A stretch of DNA of 25,817 nt. It comes from Gardnerella kenyensis (GTDB lineage Bacteria; Actinomycetota; Actinomycetes; Actinomycetales; Bifidobacteriaceae). Positions 24,493-25,817 of this stretch are shown piece after piece. A program made the position numbers and the translations under genes. A model generated the notes under the pieces. The model saw only the letters and a list, made by a program, of their open reading frames with translations, was not told where the DNA came from and did no database searches. The stretch is from positions 32,354-58,170 of the forward strand of contig NQOH01000010.1 of the NCBI GenBank assembly GCA_003585735.1, read 5' to 3'. Numbering within the stretch: the stretch's first letter is position 1; the number at the start of each line of letters is the position of its first letter.

Positions 24493-25715
24493 TTTTTCTA
24501 TCAATATTTGACGTACTAGTAATAATTATTGGCATAAGCAGCGTCGTGTATCAGGGTGTGTGCGCTGTTGCGTCGCTATTTGCTAAGCCTATTGTTTTCC
24601 CGGACGCGCCAATGGATAAGCATTACGCAGTGCTGATTTCCGCGCGCAATGAGGAAGCAGTTATAGGGAATCTTATTCATTGCATTCGCACGCAAACATA
24701 CGATGAAAATCTTATTGACATTTGGCTTGTGGCCGACAATTGCACTGATTCAACCGCTAAAGTTGGGCGAGATGCCGGATGCAACGTAATCGAGCGCTTC
24801 GATAAAGAGAATATTGGTAAGGGCTTTGCGCTCAGCTATTTGCTTGACCACATTATGAAAATTGGTGCGGATAAGATTTACGACGCGTATTTTGTTTTTG
24901 ACGCGGACAATAAGCTTGATCCTCACTATTTTGAGGAGATGAATAAGGGATTCCACGCTGGCTACCAGATTTTAACTAGCTACCGAAATTCCGTAAATCT
25001 TTCCGACAATTGGGTTTCTTCCGGATCTGCGCTTTGGTTTATTCGAGAGTCGCGCTTTACTAACAACTCGCGCATGCTTTTCGGCTCAAGCTGCCACGCA
25101 GGCGGCACCGGCTTTATGTTCTCGCGCGAAATTATGCACAGAAATCGCGGCTGGAAATTCCATCTTCTTACCGAAGATCTTGAGTTTACAATGGATTCGA
25201 TTTTGCATGGCGACAAAGTTGGCTACTGCGGCTCGGCAGTGCTTTACGACGAGCAGCCAGTGTCGTTTAGGCAAAGTTGGAGGCAGCGCCTTCGCTGGAG
25301 TAAAGGCTTTTTGCAAGTATTCCGCTACTATGGAGCAGCTCTTATTCGCCACGGTATTCGAGAACGCGATTTTTCGTCCGTGGACTTTACGCTTATGCTT
25401 TGCCCGTTTATGGTGTTGGCGATTGTGCGATTAATTTTGGGATTCGTGTTCGCTGCCTTCGGATTCGTAACGTGGACGAGCCAAATCGAGTCCTCGCTAA
25501 ACCTCATAACCACTACTGTTACAAGCGTTTTTGGAATGATGGTGTTCGTGTCGCTCACTATTTTAGTTGAGCACGATAAGCTTGGGGCCACGAATAAGGA
25601 GCTATTTGCGTACGCTCTTAGCTTCCCGATTTTTATGCTTTCGTACGTGCCTATTGCGTTCCAAGCTATTTTCTCCAAGAGCGAGTGGAAGCCGATTCAG
25701 CACACCGGTCACTGA
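24489..25715 (+). CDS. Family 2 glycosyltransferase, membrane-bound, processive type
   Basis: A 408-residue membrane glycosyltransferase. An N-terminal helix (about 2-28) is followed by a GT-A domain: AVLISARNEE near residue 40, DNCTDST, the D-x-D metal and sugar-nucleotide site FDADN with D138 and D140, acceptor-site TED at 228-230, and QRLRW at 266-270. The D, DxD, TED and QxxRW set is that of processive synthases such as cellulose, hyaluronan and poly-GlcNAc synthases. Three or so C-terminal helices complete it. ATG 24489 overlaps the previous stop (ATGA), giving translational coupling; a TTG nine bases earlier is in frame but less likely. The product is unknown; a cell-surface polysaccharide or glycolipid is inferred. 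Confidence 0.85.
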   Translation: MIFLSIFDVLVIIIGISSVVYQGVCAVASLFAKPIVFPDAPMDKHYAVLISARNEEAVIGNLIHCIRTQTYDENLIDIWLVADNCTDSTAKVGRDAGCNVIERFDKENIGKGFALSYLLDHIMKIGADKIYDAYFVFDADNKLDPHYFEEMNKGFHAGYQILTSYRNSVNLSDNWVSSGSALWFIRESRFTNNSRMLFGSSCHAGGTGFMFSREIMHRNRGWKFHLLTEDLEFTMDSILHGDKVGYCGSAVLYDEQPVSFRQSWRQRLRWSKGFLQVFRYYGAALIRHGIRERDFSSVDFTLMLCPFMVLAIVRLILGFVFAAFGFVTWTSQIESSLNLITTTVTSVFGMMVFVSLTILVEHDKLGATNKELFAYALSFPIFMLSYVPIAFQAIFSKSEWKPIQHTGH

Positions 25716-25817
25716 GCGTTCATTTCCTCAATGTGGCGCGAGTTTCGGCTTGTGTTTGGCTGGCGGGTTTCTTGCGTGGCTGTGTGATATAGGAATTACT
25801 TGTCTCGCAGCGCTCCG
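25716..25817. other. Right-edge sequence without a recognisable gene
   Basis: About 100 bases after the glycosyltransferase. No hairpin terminator is evident. On the minus strand a frame is open from the window edge to a TGA at 25728-25730 (29 codons), which could be the end of a convergent gene, but nothing recognisable is encoded. Confidence 0.3.

Noticed and set aside
1..25817. Frequent GCGCAA/TTGCGC words as a possible uptake or restriction signal
   Set aside because: Most instances are in-frame GCG-CAA or TTG-CGC codon pairs, so codon preference explains them; only the 14-bp palindrome near rnj was kept.
25728..25817. Minus-strand partial gene entering from the right edge
   Set aside because: Only 29 codons are open, with a basic, Pro/His-rich translation and no recognisable motif; too short to support.

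Overview
The window looks like a chromosomal stretch of an AT-leaning member of the Bifidobacteriaceae, most likely Gardnerella. This is inferred from protein character: a GSI-beta glutamine synthetase of bifidobacterial type, an AdnAB-like helicase-nuclease pair, an actinobacterial aminopeptidase N, RNase J, and alternative GTG/TTG starts. No database search was possible. All genes lie on the plus strand except glnA. There are no tRNA, rRNA, CRISPR, phage or IS genes.

Region 1 (1-7416): the 3' end of an AdnA-like nuclease subunit overlaps (ATGA) a very long AdnB-like UvrD helicase-nuclease. A GNAT acetyltransferase and an MFS transporter follow at short spacing. Region 2 (7477-14396): housekeeping genes rnj (RNase J), pepN, glmM (cell-wall precursor synthesis) and def (peptide deformylase). 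Region 3 (14430-17166): two consecutive membrane proteins that both start with a four-cysteine zinc ribbon and a repetitive low-complexity linker. The first is polytopic. The second has one membrane helix and a TcaA-like extracytoplasmic part.

Region 4 (17167-17672) is the only long non-coding stretch. It is GC-richer than its surroundings and packed with inverted and direct repeats. These include two tandem 53-bp units whose arms can pair in mutually exclusive ways, enclosed by a 19-bp inverted repeat and followed by a strong terminator. Region 5 (17673-21231) is a three-gene ABC transporter operon (two FtsX/MacB-type permeases, one ATPase). It is bracketed by two near-identical terminator hairpins. 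Region 6 (21312-25715): glnA on the minus strand, then divergently an AI-2E family transporter and a translationally coupled processive-type family 2 glycosyltransferase. The glnA/AI-2E intergenic region carries six same-orientation GTTAC words at roughly helical spacing, and the AI-2E gene appears to be leaderless.

A general feature is slippage-type repetition. Short tandem repeats make in-frame linkers in several unrelated proteins, and most spacers between co-directional genes consist of degenerate A/T-rich direct repeats. The best candidates for something undescribed are the 17395-17581 repeat/terminator element, the paired zinc-ribbon envelope proteins next to the ABC operon, and the GTTAC cluster upstream of glnA.
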